From NCBI GenBank assembly GCA_041875495.1, contig CP112982.1, positions 2,790,001-2,854,000 on the forward strand: a stretch of 64,000 nt of DNA. Direction: 5' to 3'. Positions 10,375-20,148 of this stretch are shown here, in pieces. Source of the DNA: Halomonas sp. CH40 (GTDB lineage: Bacteria; Pseudomonadota; Gammaproteobacteria; Pseudomonadales; Halomonadaceae). A program made the translations under genes and the position numbers. The stretch's first letter is position 1. Each line of letters opens with the position of its first letter. The notes below the pieces were generated by a model. It saw nothing but the letters and a program-made list of their open reading frames with translations. It did no database searches and was not told where the DNA came from.

Positions 10375-10646
10375 ATTAGGGTCTGTTGACGTTTCATCGC
10401 GAACCGCGTTGCTGCGCCAAAGGGCGTCAGGCAAGGCGCGACACGACGGCAATGGTGGTGCCCTTACCGAGTGGCGCAACGCCGCATGGCGTCCTTTGGC
10501 GCGCAACCCGGAGGGACAGGGCCCTTTTGGCACAGCCCTGCGTTGTTCGTCGCTGATTGGGAACCACCCAACCACGCTCCTCACGCCTTGCTCTGCACCA
10601 AAAGGGCCTCTGTCGCGGCCGTGATGAAACGTCAACAGACCCTAAT
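10375..10646. repeat. 272-bp MITE-like element with 24-bp perfect terminal inverted repeats
   Basis: The ends 10375-10398 (starting ATTAGGGTCTGTTGACG) and 10623-10646 are perfect reverse complements over 24 bp. Two inner inverted repeats lie between them: GCGCCAAAGG (10414-10423) with CCTTTGGCGC (10493-10502), and GACAGGGCCCTTTTGG (10515-10530) with its near-complement at 10598-10614, which carries one extra base. The single strand could fold into a stem with two arms. There is no credible coding sequence. It fills the gap between a terminator and the 3' end of aroE. It resembles a miniature inverted-repeat element or other dispersed structured repeat; no target duplication could be assigned with confidence. 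Confidence 0.75.
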
Positions 10647-10672
10647 CGCATCTAATCGCATCGTACAGTCAA

Positions 10673-11491
10673 TCAGTAGTTAAGCGATTGACGCAGCGCT
10701 TCCCTGACAGAGGCGGTCTCAGGGCGCACATTGCGCCACAGAAAGAAGGATTCCGCCGCCTGCTCAACCAGCATCCCCAGGCCGTCCAGCAGCCTGGCGC
10801 CACGTGGGCCTGCCCACAGCAGAAACGCCGTCGGGTCAGCGCCATACATCATGTCGTAGGCCCAGGCGCCTTTGGCAAACAGATTCTCCGGTAGCGGTGG
10901 CACTTCTCCTGCGATACTGGCGCTGGTACCGTTGATGACCAGATCAAATTGCCCGCTGATCGCCTCAAAGCCACCGCCTTCAATCTTACCCAGATCCGTA
11001 AAGTCACTGGCCAGTGCAGTGGCTTTCTCGGCCGTGCGATTAGCGATCACTACTTCACTGGGAGAAGAAGCCAGTAGGGGTTCAAGAACACCGCGCACAG
11101 CCCCGCCTGCCCCGACGACCAATATCCGTTTGCCTGCCAGCGTCAGGCGATGATAGGCCAGATCCCGCACCAGGCCGATGCCGTCGGTGGTGTCACCATA
11201 AAGGCGCCCGTTACCGCCTACAATTAGCGTATTCACCGCCTTGGCCCGCTGCGCCCGATGGCTTAGCGTATCGCAGAGCGCAAAGGCTTCCTCCTTGAAA
11301 GGCAGGGTGACATTGGCACCGCGCCCACCTTCAGCCACAAAGGCCTGCCAGGCCTTGGCAAAACCGTCCAGCGGCGCTTCAATGGCGGTGTAGTCCAGTT
11401 TCTCGCCGGTATGATGAGCAAACTCGGCATGAATCATCGGCGATTTAGAATGACTCACTGGGTTACCAAATACGGCATAACGATCCGTCAT
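10673..11491 (-). CDS. aroE: Shikimate dehydrogenase (NADP+)
   Basis: AroE reduces 3-dehydroshikimate to shikimate in aromatic amino acid synthesis. The 272-residue product has the substrate motif [12 protein letters not shown], the catalytic Lys region VTLPFKEEA, the NADP-binding [10 protein letters not shown] and the NRT loop (ANRTAEKA), and the C-terminal [13 protein letters not shown] 11491 was chosen because AGGAG lies 7 nt upstream; a GTG three bases earlier is less likely. It is downstream of hemF and tsaC on the same strand, a common gammaproteobacterial cluster (tsaC-hemF-aroE). Confidence 0.96.
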   Translation of the reverse strand: MTDRYAVFGNPVSHSKSPMIHAEFAHHTGEKLDYTAIEAPLDGFAKAWQAFVAEGGRGANVTLPFKEEAFALCDTLSHRAQRAKAVNTLIVGGNGRLYGDTTDGIGLVRDLAYHRLTLAGKRILVVGAGGAVRGVLEPLLASSPSEVVIANRTAEKATALASDFTDLGKIEGGGFEAISGQFDLVINGTSASIAGEVPPLPENLFAKGAWAYDMMYGADPTAFLLWAGPRGARLLDGLGMLVEQAAESFFLWRNVRPETASVREALRQSLNY

Positions 11492-11520
11492 CACAAGACT
11501 CCTGGCTTAGGGGTTAGGGA

Positions 11521-12465
<945 letters not shown>

Positions 12466-12505
12466 TTATGTCGTTGATTCGGGAGTGGGTGATAAACGGC
12501 CTTGA

Positions 12506-13063
12506 TCAGGGGCGTAGTACCTGGCCGCTGGCCAGATCGCGAATGGTGCTGGGGCGCGGGTTATCGCCCAACTCGCCGTGGATAACAGCGCCCAGCTCAT
12601 CACCAAATAGCGCTGACACTTCATAAGCCGTCATGGCCGGTGGCTCATTGGCAAGATTGGCCGAGGTAGACACCACAGGGCCACCAAAGGCGTTGCATAG
12701 TGCTTGCATAACAGGGTGTGCGGTGACCCGCAGAGCAACGCTCTGATGCGCGCCACGCACTAAAGCATGGCTACGCCCGTTGTCGGGCACCAACCAGGTA
12801 TTCGGGCCAGGCCAGCTGGCCACCAGAGGCGCGTGAAGCTCCAATGGCAGACCGGCAAGCCAGGGCTGCAGCTGATCTATCGAGGCAGCGACCACAATCA
12901 CCCCTTTGGCAGGGTCTCGCTGTTTCAGGCGCATCAGATGCGCCAGCGCTTCATCATTATCCGGGTCACAGCTCAGCCCCCAGACCGCTTCCGTGGGGCA
13001 TGCCACAATTTGCCCCTGACGCAGGGCGTGAACCGCTGATTGTATATCGAACGCCATCGACAT
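12506..13063 (-). CDS. tsaC: Threonylcarbamoyl-AMP synthase TsaC (Sua5/YrdC family)
   Basis: TsaC makes threonylcarbamoyl-AMP for the t6A37 modification of tRNAs that read ANN codons. The 185-residue length is that of the short TsaC form without the Sua5 C-terminal domain. The motifs ACPTEAVWGLSCDPDN, KQRDPAKGVIVVA, GPNTWLVP and STSANLANEPP are visible. AGGAG lies just upstream of ATG 13063; a second in-frame ATG at 13057 is possible. It is upstream of hemF and downstream of dprA, the conserved order. Interestingly, tcdA at 29.6-30.5 kb acts later on the same modification. Confidence 0.94.
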   Translation of the reverse strand: MSMAFDIQSAVHALRQGQIVACPTEAVWGLSCDPDNDEALAHLMRLKQRDPAKGVIVVAASIDQLQPWLAGLPLELHAPLVASWPGPNTWLVPDNGRSHALVRGAHQSVALRVTAHPVMQALCNAFGGPVVSTSANLANEPPAMTAYEVSALFGDELGAVIHGELGDNPRPSTIRDLASGQVLRP

Positions 13064-13114
13064 GAATCTCCTGACGATACGGTGGGCAGGTACAGATGTT
13101 TAACCGCTATCCTA

Positions 13115-14263
13115 TCATGGCCTCGGCAGCCGCACCCATCCTCCTGAGCGCTGTTCTACCCGGTTATCCAGCTCCAGCATCAAAAGCCGCCGTTGGCACT
13201 CGCTTACCGCTATGTCCGCCAGTTGCACCAGACGATCAATAGGCGTGGGTGTCTCACTCAGCAGTCTCAGCAGTTCATCGGGCAGGTCTTCTTCGAGTAA
13301 CGACAAAGGCTCAGGTGGGGAACCATCATTAGCGGAAGCAGCCGCTTGTTTCGGCTGCCCATTAACAGGCACGGGCGGCATGAAGTTCTCTGCCCAGTGC
13401 TGTAGCTCATCAAGAATATCCTGGCTACTGCGTGCCAGGGTCGCGCCGTTGCGTAACAGGCGCAGGCAACCATGAGCCTGAAGGTTATGTACCGAACTGG
13501 GAATGGCAAACAGCTCGCGCCCCTGCTCCAGGGCCAAGCGGGCACTGACCAGGGAACCACTCTTTTCAGCCGCTTCCACCACCAGAGTCCCCAGGGACAG
13601 CCCGGTGACAATGCGATTGCGACGCGGGAAAAACGCCGGCCGAGCCTGAGTGCCCAAAGGATGCTCAGCCAGCACCAGACCACCATCAGACTCGCTTAGA
13701 CGCTGGTAGAGATCGCGATGGCGGGCGGGGTAAATAGTATCAATACCGCTGGCCAAGACGGCAATGCTGGCGCCGCCTGCGTCCAGGGCAGCGCGCTGCG
13801 CCAGGGCATCCACGCCCAATGCCATACCGCTGACCACGCACCAGCCACGGCTTGCAAAATCCCGGGCGAAGGCCTGGGCGTTCTGCGCGCCTTCCGATGT
13901 CGGGTGACGCGTGCCGACCATGGCAAGCCCAGGCAATGCCAGCGTACTCAGGTCGCCTTGTGCCCACAGCACCGGAGGCGGGTCAGCAATTTCCCCCAGC
14001 AGCCCAGGCCAGGCCGAATGCCCAGGATGCAAAATAGCACGCCGAGGGCTGGCCGCTTCCCAGGCCAGGTTGTTTTCCAGCATGGTTTGCAGCGGGCTGC
14101 GATTGGGGTGATCCAACCACAGGCGCAGCTCGGAGGCTGCTTGCCCCGGCAGCAATGCCAACCAGCCATGGGGCCATTCAGGGGATTGCTCCGCCAGCTT
14201 GGCAATCAGCTGAGCACCCAGCCCCGGTAGGGCATTCAACACCAACCATTCACTCGCTTGCAT
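13115..14263 (-). CDS. dprA: DNA-processing protein DprA (Smf)
   Basis: DprA binds incoming single-stranded DNA during transformation and loads RecA. The 382-residue product has an N-terminal helical region, a Rossmann-like DNA_processg_A domain (MVGTRHPTSEGAQ, CVVSGMALGVDALAQRAAL, VLASGIDTIYPARHR, FFPRRNRIVTGLS, EAAEKSGSLVSARLALEQGR) and a C-terminal winged-helix region (about 310-375). ATG 14263 is preceded by an almost perfect AAGGAGGTGAT. Reading on upstream would only add non-homologous residues. Together with pilW it is consistent with, but does not prove, natural competence. Confidence 0.94.
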   Translation of the reverse strand: MQASEWLVLNALPGLGAQLIAKLAEQSPEWPHGWLALLPGQAASELRLWLDHPNRSPLQTMLENNLAWEAASPRRAILHPGHSAWPGLLGEIADPPPVLWAQGDLSTLALPGLAMVGTRHPTSEGAQNAQAFARDFASRGWCVVSGMALGVDALAQRAALDAGGASIAVLASGIDTIYPARHRDLYQRLSESDGGLVLAEHPLGTQARPAFFPRRNRIVTGLSLGTLVVEAAEKSGSLVSARLALEQGRELFAIPSSVHNLQAHGCLRLLRNGATLARSSQDILDELQHWAENFMPPVPVNGQPKQAAASANDGSPPEPLSLLEEDLPDELLRLLSETPTPIDRLVQLADIAVSECQRRLLMLELDNRVEQRSGGWVRLPRP

Positions 14264-14315
14264 ATCACCTCCTTGTTCTGAAGAGCCGCTATCCTTGCGT
14301 GATCTTACCCTCACT

Positions 14316-15407
14316 TCAGCGCGGCGTACGTACCGGATCACCGACTTCAAGCGTCCGCGATGCCTCCATGACCAGAGCATAGCTGACATGGTCATAAGGC
14401 TTGAAAACCATCAACAAACCGGCTTCTTCCGCGGGCATCTGGAGCACTTCCTGGGTGCGCGGATCATTCACCCGCTCACCTGCATGATCAATGCTTAGCA
14501 CATGCCCCGGTTGCAAGCCATCGCGGCTGCCCAGATCAATGGCAACCACCTGCAGGCGGCCAATAAAACGCACCCCTCCAGGAACTGCCAGAATCGTACC
14601 GGAAAGCTCAGCTCGCGGCGCACGGGGCATGAAGTTGTCATCCAGTACGGCCTCTTCCCTCGGCAATATCAGGTCGTCGTTGCGTACTTCCTGATTGGCG
14701 CGGCGAACTTCCAGCTGAATAATCTCGCCTTCGCGACGCGCAACATAGGCTTCCCCGATCTTGATCAACTCCAACCCCAGCATTTTACCGCTGGCACTCT
14801 GGTAGGGTTCGCCATGTCGATAGATCTCGACTGGATCTCCGCGTACGATGCGGTTTTGGCCCGCATCAGCGTCAGTCGAGCGGGCAAAGATCAGGTCACC
14901 GGCACCGCTGATCAGGCGCTGGTTATCGCCGGCGACCACATAAGCCAACTCCTCCAGCTCCTCTTTGTTATCGATAATACGGTGATCACGCAAAAAAGCC
15001 CTGACCGTTTCCAGAGGAAGCGGTGTAATGGCTTCGCGATGGGGCAAGGTGCGTACCTGAGGAGATAGCTTGACGGTCTGCTTGCCACGCTCCATGACAA
15101 TGCAAGGGCTTCCCCGGCAGTCATCAAGATTCAGATTATCACCAGGATAAATAAGGTGCGGATTCTCGATCTGCGGATTGGCACGCCATAGCTCGGGCCA
15201 CTGCCAGGGGGCATACAGAAATTCCCCGGCGATATCCCATAAGGTATCCCCCTTCCTGACGGTATATTGGGAAGGCGCATCATCGCGCACACGCTCCCAG
15301 GCCTGAACCGGCAACGCTGCCAACAGCAGGCCAACAACACTGAAAATACCCAGAGCGCGGGGCGCTCCGTGAACGCTTGAGAAAAGGTTACAGCTATGCG
15401 GCTTCAC
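14316..15407 (-). CDS. LysM peptidoglycan-binding exported protein
   Basis: This 363-residue protein has a signal peptide (about 1-36, ending near VQAWE), a single LysM domain (about 48-95, QYTVRKGDTLWDIAGEF) and a long C-terminal region without a named domain but rich in beta structure. Such LysM proteins occur between dprA and def in Halomonas and Pseudomonas. The start is GTG 15407 with GGGAG about 8 nt upstream. It lies on the same strand as dprA and is divergent from def, so the 150-bp gap upstream must contain promoters for both directions. Confidence 0.85.
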   Translation of the reverse strand: MKPHSCNLFSSVHGAPRALGIFSVVGLLLAALPVQAWERVRDDAPSQYTVRKGDTLWDIAGEFLYAPWQWPELWRANPQIENPHLIYPGDNLNLDDCRGSPCIVMERGKQTVKLSPQVRTLPHREAITPLPLETVRAFLRDHRIIDNKEELEELAYVVAGDNQRLISGAGDLIFARSTDADAGQNRIVRGDPVEIYRHGEPYQSASGKMLGLELIKIGEAYVARREGEIIQLEVRRANQEVRNDDLILPREEAVLDDNFMPRAPRAELSGTILAVPGGVRFIGRLQVVAIDLGSRDGLQPGHVLSIDHAGERVNDPRTQEVLQMPAEEAGLLMVFKPYDHVSYALVMEASRTLEVGDPVRTPR

Positions 15408-15557
15408 CGTGATGCTCCCGATTTATCCAAGACGACAATGGCGCCCCATGCTCAGTGGTTGTTGGCATGCTATAGTGGCCAGTAAATGGAACATCGCCAG
15501 TAAAAACTGTGTGGCATGTTCACTTCAAAGATTCAGCATAACGGTAATTGTAACGCT

Positions 15558-16070
15558 ATGGCCAAACTTGTGATTCTAGAATTTCCTGATGAGCGCCTGC
15601 GCACCAAGGCAGCAGAGGTTGAAAAGGTCGACGACGAAGTGCGTCAACTGGTCGATGACATGCTGGAAACCATGTATGACGCCAGTGGCATCGGCCTGGC
15701 AGCCACCCAGATTGATGTTCACCGCCGTGTGGTGGTCATGGATGTCAGCGATAATGGCAGCCAGCCGCTGGTATTGATTAACCCAAGCTATACGCCCATT
15801 GGGGATGACAAAGACTTCCTGTCTGAAGGTTGTCTCTCCATCCCTGAGTATTATGCTGAAGTGCCGCGCTATCTCAAGGTCAAACTCAATGCCCTCGACC
15901 GCAACGGCGACGCCTATGAGCTTGAAGCCGATGGCCTTCTGGCTCATTGTATCCAGCATGAGCTGGACCATCTGGAAGGCGTGCTGTTTGTCGACTACCT
16001 CTCCCCCCTGAAACGCAACCGGGTCGCCAAGAAAATGCAAAAACGCCATAAACAGATACAGGGTGCCTGA
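15558..16070 (+). CDS. def: Peptide deformylase
   Basis: Def removes the formyl group from nascent N-terminal methionine. The 170-residue type I enzyme has all three conserved motifs: GIGLAATQI (about 46-54), EGCLSIPEY (about 90-98) and the metal-binding HELDH (about 134-138). The start was set at ATG 15558 ([14 protein letters not shown]), which matches the family N terminus; longer readings lack homology. It is followed after 3 bp by fmt, its functional partner. Confidence 0.96.
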   Translation: MAKLVILEFPDERLRTKAAEVEKVDDEVRQLVDDMLETMYDASGIGLAATQIDVHRRVVVMDVSDNGSQPLVLINPSYTPIGDDKDFLSEGCLSIPEYYAEVPRYLKVKLNALDRNGDAYELEADGLLAHCIQHELDHLEGVLFVDYLSPLKRNRVAKKMQKRHKQIQGA

Positions 16071-16073
16071 TTG

Positions 16074-17054
16074 ATGTCTCCACTGCGCGTTGTGTTTGCC
16101 GGCACCCCCGACTTTGCCGCCACCAGCCTGGCGGCGCTGCTTGAAAGCCCGCACCAGGTGGTGGGAGTCTTCACCCAGCCTGACCGCCCTGCTGGCAGGG
16201 GCAGAAAACTGGTACCTGGGCCGGTAAAACAGCTGGCGCTGGATAACAGCCTGCCCGTTTACCAGCCCACCTCGCTGAAAGCGGCGGATAGCCAGGCGGA
16301 GCTGGCCGCCCTGCAGGCAGATGTCATGGTGGTGGTTGCTTACGGCCTGCTGCTGCCGCAGGCAGTGCTGGACATTCCTCGCCTGGGCTGCGTTAACGTG
16401 CATGGCTCACTGCTGCCCCGCTGGCGCGGCGCGGCCCCGGTTCAGCGTGCAATAGAAGCCGGTGACAGCGAATCTGGCGTGGCCATCATGCAGATGGATG
16501 CAGGGCTTGATACCGGCGCCGTCTTCAGTAAAGCGCGTACGCCGATTACACCGACCACTACCGGCGGTGAACTGCATGACACCCTGGCTGAACTGGGCGC
16601 GGCGCTGCTGGTGGATACCCTCAATGCCCTGGCCAAGGGCGAGGCCACCGCTACGCCCCAGCCTGAAGCCGGGGTTACCTACGCGGCCAAGCTCACCAAG
16701 GCCGAGGCAGAACTCGACTTTACTCAACCGGCTGCCGTTTTGGCTGCCAGGATCCGCGCCTTCAACCCCTGGCCGGTGGCCTGGTGCGCTGCTGAAGACA
16801 AGCGCCTGCGTCTGTGGATGGCCACTGCTGGTGATGACGCCGATCAACCCGCAGCGCCCGGCACCCTGCTTTCCCCTGGCACCGACCATTTACGCATTGC
16901 CTGCGGGGCTGATGGGCGGCAGGTTCTTAATATCTATCAGGCGCAACTGCCCGGTGGCAAGGCGCTCTCTGCACGTGAACTGCTCAACGCTCAGCATGCG
17001 TTGCTGACACCGGGCAAACGGCTGGGTCAGCCGCTATCAGGAGGCCTCTCATGA
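16074..17054 (+). CDS. fmt: Methionyl-tRNA formyltransferase
   Basis: Fmt formylates initiator Met-tRNA. The 326-residue protein has the N-terminal RVVFAGTPDFAA, the folate/catalytic motif NVHGSLLPRWRGAAPVQRAI (Asn, His and a downstream Asp, in MQMDAGLDTG), and a C-terminal OB-like tRNA-binding domain. ATG 16074 follows the def stop by 3 bp; a TTG three bases earlier is in frame. Its end overlaps rsmB by ATGA. Confidence 0.96.
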   Translation: MSPLRVVFAGTPDFAATSLAALLESPHQVVGVFTQPDRPAGRGRKLVPGPVKQLALDNSLPVYQPTSLKAADSQAELAALQADVMVVVAYGLLLPQAVLDIPRLGCVNVHGSLLPRWRGAAPVQRAIEAGDSESGVAIMQMDAGLDTGAVFSKARTPITPTTTGGELHDTLAELGAALLVDTLNALAKGEATATPQPEAGVTYAAKLTKAEAELDFTQPAAVLAARIRAFNPWPVAWCAAEDKRLRLWMATAGDDADQPAAPGTLLSPGTDHLRIACGADGRQVLNIYQAQLPGGKALSARELLNAQHALLTPGKRLGQPLSGGLS

Positions 17055-18388
17055 AATCCACGCCATCCGCCCCTAGCGGTAGCGGTCAGGAAGTGCGCGC
17101 TGCGGCTGCACGCGCACTGTTGCCAGTATTAACCGACCAGGGGTCACTGGCTGGCCTTGATGAGCACAGCGTCATCGCGCGTGATCGTGCGCTGCTCAAG
17201 GAGCTGTGTTTTGGCACCTGCCGCCGCTTGCCGCGCCTTGAAGCGTTGGCGCGGCTGTTACTCAAGCAGCCGCTGAAAAAGCGCGACCAGGATATACAGG
17301 CACTGCTGCTCTTGGGCATTTATCAGTTGCTGTATATGCGCATTCCCGCCCATGCGGCAGTAGGTGAAACAGCCGGTGCGGCGCGCCTTTTGGGCAAGGA
17401 ATGGGCCACGCGGGTACTCAACGGCTGCCTGCGGCGCCTACAGCGGGAGTCAGAGGCTCTTCAGGCACAGGTTGATCAGGAAGTGCATATTGCCCTGGAA
17501 CACCCCGCATGGCTGCTAGCGGAATTGCGCGAAGCCTGGCCGGATCACTGGCAGGCGATTGCCACCGCCAACAACCAGCCTGGCCCCATGACACTGCGCG
17601 TCAACCAGCGCCATAACGACCGTGAAGCCTATATGGCCAAGCTTGATGAACAGGGCATACAGAGCCACCTCTGCCCCCACGCAGCGGATGGCATCACCCT
17701 GCAGACACCGTGTGATATCAGCATTCTGCCAGGCTTTGACCACGGTGATGTCAGCGTTCAGGATGAAGCGGCACAGATCAGCGCGGCGCTGCTCGGGCCA
17801 GCGATTGCCCCGCGCCCCGGCGCCCACGTGCTGGATGCCTGCTGCGCGCCGGGTGGCAAGACAGCGCATCTACTGGAGCAGTTCGATATTGCTCTCACCG
17901 CCGTCGATAGCGATAACGAACGCCTGGCACGGGTGGAAGACACCCTTAGCCGCTTGAAGCTGAAAGCCGATCTGCATCACGGCGATGCCACTGACCACCA
18001 ATGGTGGCAAGGCACCGCCTTTGACGCCATTCTGCTGGATGCCCCCTGCTCGGGCACCGGCGTGATACGCCGCCACCCGGATATCAAGAAGCTACGCCGC
18101 AAGGAAGATATCCGCCAGCTGGCAAAACTTCAGGCACGCCTGCTTGATAACCTCTGGCCGCTGCTCAACCCGGGCGGTACCCTGCTGTATGCCACCTGCT
18201 CCGTACTGCCTGAGGAAAATGCCCAGCAGATTGACAGCTTTCTCAAGCGTACCCCGGATGCCCGGGTGACCACGCCGAAAGCGCTTGCCTGGGGCATCGA
18301 AAGTGGCGCAGGAAGACAACTTTTCCCGCAGCCGGACAGTCACGACGGCTTTTTTTATGCGAGACTGGAAAAGCAGTCGGGCATCTAA
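17051..18388 (+). CDS. rsmB: 16S rRNA (cytosine(967)-C(5))-methyltransferase RsmB
   Basis: RsmB (Sun/Fmu) methylates C967 of 16S rRNA with SAM. The 445-residue product has an N-terminal NusB-like domain (about 8-140) and a C-terminal Rossmann methyltransferase. Motifs include VLDACCAPGGKTAHL, the DAPCSGTGVIRRHPDIK loop with the catalytic cysteine, and ATCSVLPEENAQQ with the second catalytic cysteine. The start overlaps fmt by four bases. def-fmt-rsmB is a conserved operon. Confidence 0.96.
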   Translation: MKSTPSAPSGSGQEVRAAAARALLPVLTDQGSLAGLDEHSVIARDRALLKELCFGTCRRLPRLEALARLLLKQPLKKRDQDIQALLLLGIYQLLYMRIPAHAAVGETAGAARLLGKEWATRVLNGCLRRLQRESEALQAQVDQEVHIALEHPAWLLAELREAWPDHWQAIATANNQPGPMTLRVNQRHNDREAYMAKLDEQGIQSHLCPHAADGITLQTPCDISILPGFDHGDVSVQDEAAQISAALLGPAIAPRPGAHVLDACCAPGGKTAHLLEQFDIALTAVDSDNERLARVEDTLSRLKLKADLHHGDATDHQWWQGTAFDAILLDAPCSGTGVIRRHPDIKKLRRKEDIRQLAKLQARLLDNLWPLLNPGGTLLYATCSVLPEENAQQIDSFLKRTPDARVTTPKALAWGIESGAGRQLFPQPDSHDGFFYARLEKQSGI

Positions 18389-18439
18389 GCGATGTGACGT
18401 CGGCTATTTAATCACTAACGACTTTCTGAGGAGTCATTC

Positions 18440-18646
18440 ATGAGCCATCATACCTACAAGCATATCGAACTTACCGGTTCGTCTCCCGCAGGTATCGAAG
18501 AAGCCGTGCAGAACGCCTTGGCCAAGGCCGCAGAAACCGTCAAGAACATGCGCTGGCTTGAAGTCACTGACACCCGTGGCCACATCGAAGATGGTCAGGT
18601 AGCCCACTGGCAGGTCACTATCAAGGTAGGCTTTACCCTCGAATGA
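18440..18646 (+). CDS. Dodecin family flavin-binding protein
   Basis: This 68-residue protein matches dodecins, small proteins that form dodecamers and store or buffer flavins. The family sequence is clear: [20 protein letters not shown], then [20 protein letters not shown] and [10 protein letters not shown]. The Trp in NMRWLEV is the residue that stacks on the flavin in known dodecins. GAGGAG at 18428-18433 precedes ATG 18440. It sits alone between rsmB and trkA and has its own terminator. Confidence 0.93.
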   Translation: MSHHTYKHIELTGSSPAGIEEAVQNALAKAAETVKNMRWLEVTDTRGHIEDGQVAHWQVTIKVGFTLE

Positions 18647-18663
18647 TGTGACCCTGCATTCTG

Positions 18664-18695
18664 GCGGCGACTGTTCATACGAGTCGCCGCTTTTT
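18664..18695 (+). terminator. Intrinsic terminator after the dodecin gene
   Basis: A 9-bp stem GCGGCGACT / AGTCGCCGC with a 9-nt loop is followed directly by TTTTT. This is a standard rho-independent terminator and separates the dodecin transcript from trkA. Confidence 0.88.
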
Positions 18696-18735
18696 ATTGC
18701 AATGTAACGTCTGCGCATTGAGATAACCGCAAACC

Positions 18736-20109
18736 ATGAAAATTATCATCCTCGGTGCTGGCCAGGTGGGCGGCACGCTGGCAGAACATCTCGCGCGTGA
18801 AGAAAATGACATCACCGTGATTGATACCGACGCAGACAGGCTGCGCGAGCTGCACACCAAGCTGGATATTCGCACCGTGACAGGGCCGGGCTCCTACCCC
18901 ATGGTATTGCGCCAGGCCGGCTGTGAAGACGCCGATATGCTGATCGCCGTGACCAGCGCCGATGAAATCAACATGATTGCCTGTCAGGTCGCTCACACCC
19001 TGTTTCGCACCCCGACCAAGATTGCTCGAGTGCGCGCCACCGCCTACCTGACGCGTAAAGGGTTATTTGCCCACGAAGCCATTCCGATTGATGTACTGAT
19101 CAGCCCCGAGCAGGTGGTGACCGACCATGTGCGCCGCCTGATTGAACACCCTGGTGCCCTTCAGGTGCTGGAGTTTGCCGGCGGTCTGGTGCAATTGGTG
19201 GCCGTCAAAGCCTTTTATGGTGGCCCTCTGGTCGGCCAGGATCTGGCTTTTCTGCGCCGCCATATGCCCAATGTGGACACTCGGGTAGCGGCCATCTATC
19301 GGCGGAACCGCCCTATTATTCCCCGTGGGGATACCGTCATCGAGGCAGATGACGAAGTGTTTTTTATCGCCGCCCGCCGTGATATCCGTGCGGTAATGAG
19401 CGAACTGCGCCGCGTTGAGCGTGACTTCAGACGCGTGGTGATTGCTGGCGGTGGCAATATCGGTGAGCGCCTGGCCGAACACCTTGAGCATAGCCACCAG
19501 GTCAAGATTATCGAACATAGCCTGGAGCGTTGCACCACCCTTTCCGAGCGGCTCGACCGCACTGTGGTGCTGCATGGGAGTGCCACCAGCAAGCGCCTGT
19601 TGGAAGAAGAAAATATCGAAGACTGCGATATTTTCTGTGCGCTGACCAATGATGACGAAGTCAATATCATGTCGTCACTGCTGGCCAAACGTCTGGGCGC
19701 CAAGAAAGTCCTGACCCTGATCAACAATGCTGCTTATGTGGATCTGGTGCAGGGGGGCGACATTGATATCGCCATTTCGCCCCAGCAGGCCACTATTGGC
19801 AGCCTTTTGACCCACGTGCGACGTGGCGATATTGTCAATGTCCACTCCCTGCGGCGTGGCGCCGCTGAGGCCATTGAAGCCATCGCCCATGGTGACAAGC
19901 AGTCTTCTCGGGTGGTGGGCCGGACCATTGGCGATATCGACCTGCCTGAAGGCACCACCATCGGTGCCATTGTGCGCGGCAAGGACGTACTGATTGCCCA
20001 CGATAACGTCATGGTCGAATCCGGTGATCACGTCATTCTGTTTGTCATCGACAAACGCCGCATCCGCGACGTGGAACGCCTGTTCCAGGTTGGCCTGACG
20101 TTCTTCTGA
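18736..20109 (+). CDS. trkA: Trk system potassium transporter subunit TrkA
   Basis: TrkA is the cytoplasmic NAD-binding regulatory subunit of the Trk K+ uptake system, important for osmoadaptation in halophiles. The 457-residue protein has two RCK units. The first begins [19 protein letters not shown] and the second [19 protein letters not shown] (near residue 235); each has a RCK_N and a RCK_C part. It is followed 39 bp downstream by trkH, the membrane subunit. Confidence 0.96.
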   Translation: MKIIILGAGQVGGTLAEHLAREENDITVIDTDADRLRELHTKLDIRTVTGPGSYPMVLRQAGCEDADMLIAVTSADEINMIACQVAHTLFRTPTKIARVRATAYLTRKGLFAHEAIPIDVLISPEQVVTDHVRRLIEHPGALQVLEFAGGLVQLVAVKAFYGGPLVGQDLAFLRRHMPNVDTRVAAIYRRNRPIIPRGDTVIEADDEVFFIAARRDIRAVMSELRRVERDFRRVVIAGGGNIGERLAEHLEHSHQVKIIEHSLERCTTLSERLDRTVVLHGSATSKRLLEEENIEDCDIFCALTNDDEVNIMSSLLAKRLGAKKVLTLINNAAYVDLVQGGDIDIAISPQQATIGSLLTHVRRGDIVNVHSLRRGAAEAIEAIAHGDKQSSRVVGRTIGDIDLPEGTTIGAIVRGKDVLIAHDNVMVESGDHVILFVIDKRRIRDVERLFQVGLTFF

Positions 20110-20148
20110 ACCGCCCTTGGGCAGTCAAACTAGGAGTAAACGCTTACC

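Noticed and set aside
10319..10635. Open frames on both strands within the 272-bp element
   Set aside because: They run through inverted repeats, lack ribosome binding sites and show no domain.
13718..14230. 170-residue plus-strand frame opposite dprA
   Set aside because: Frame shadow of dprA with Gln/Arg/Pro-rich translation and no domain.
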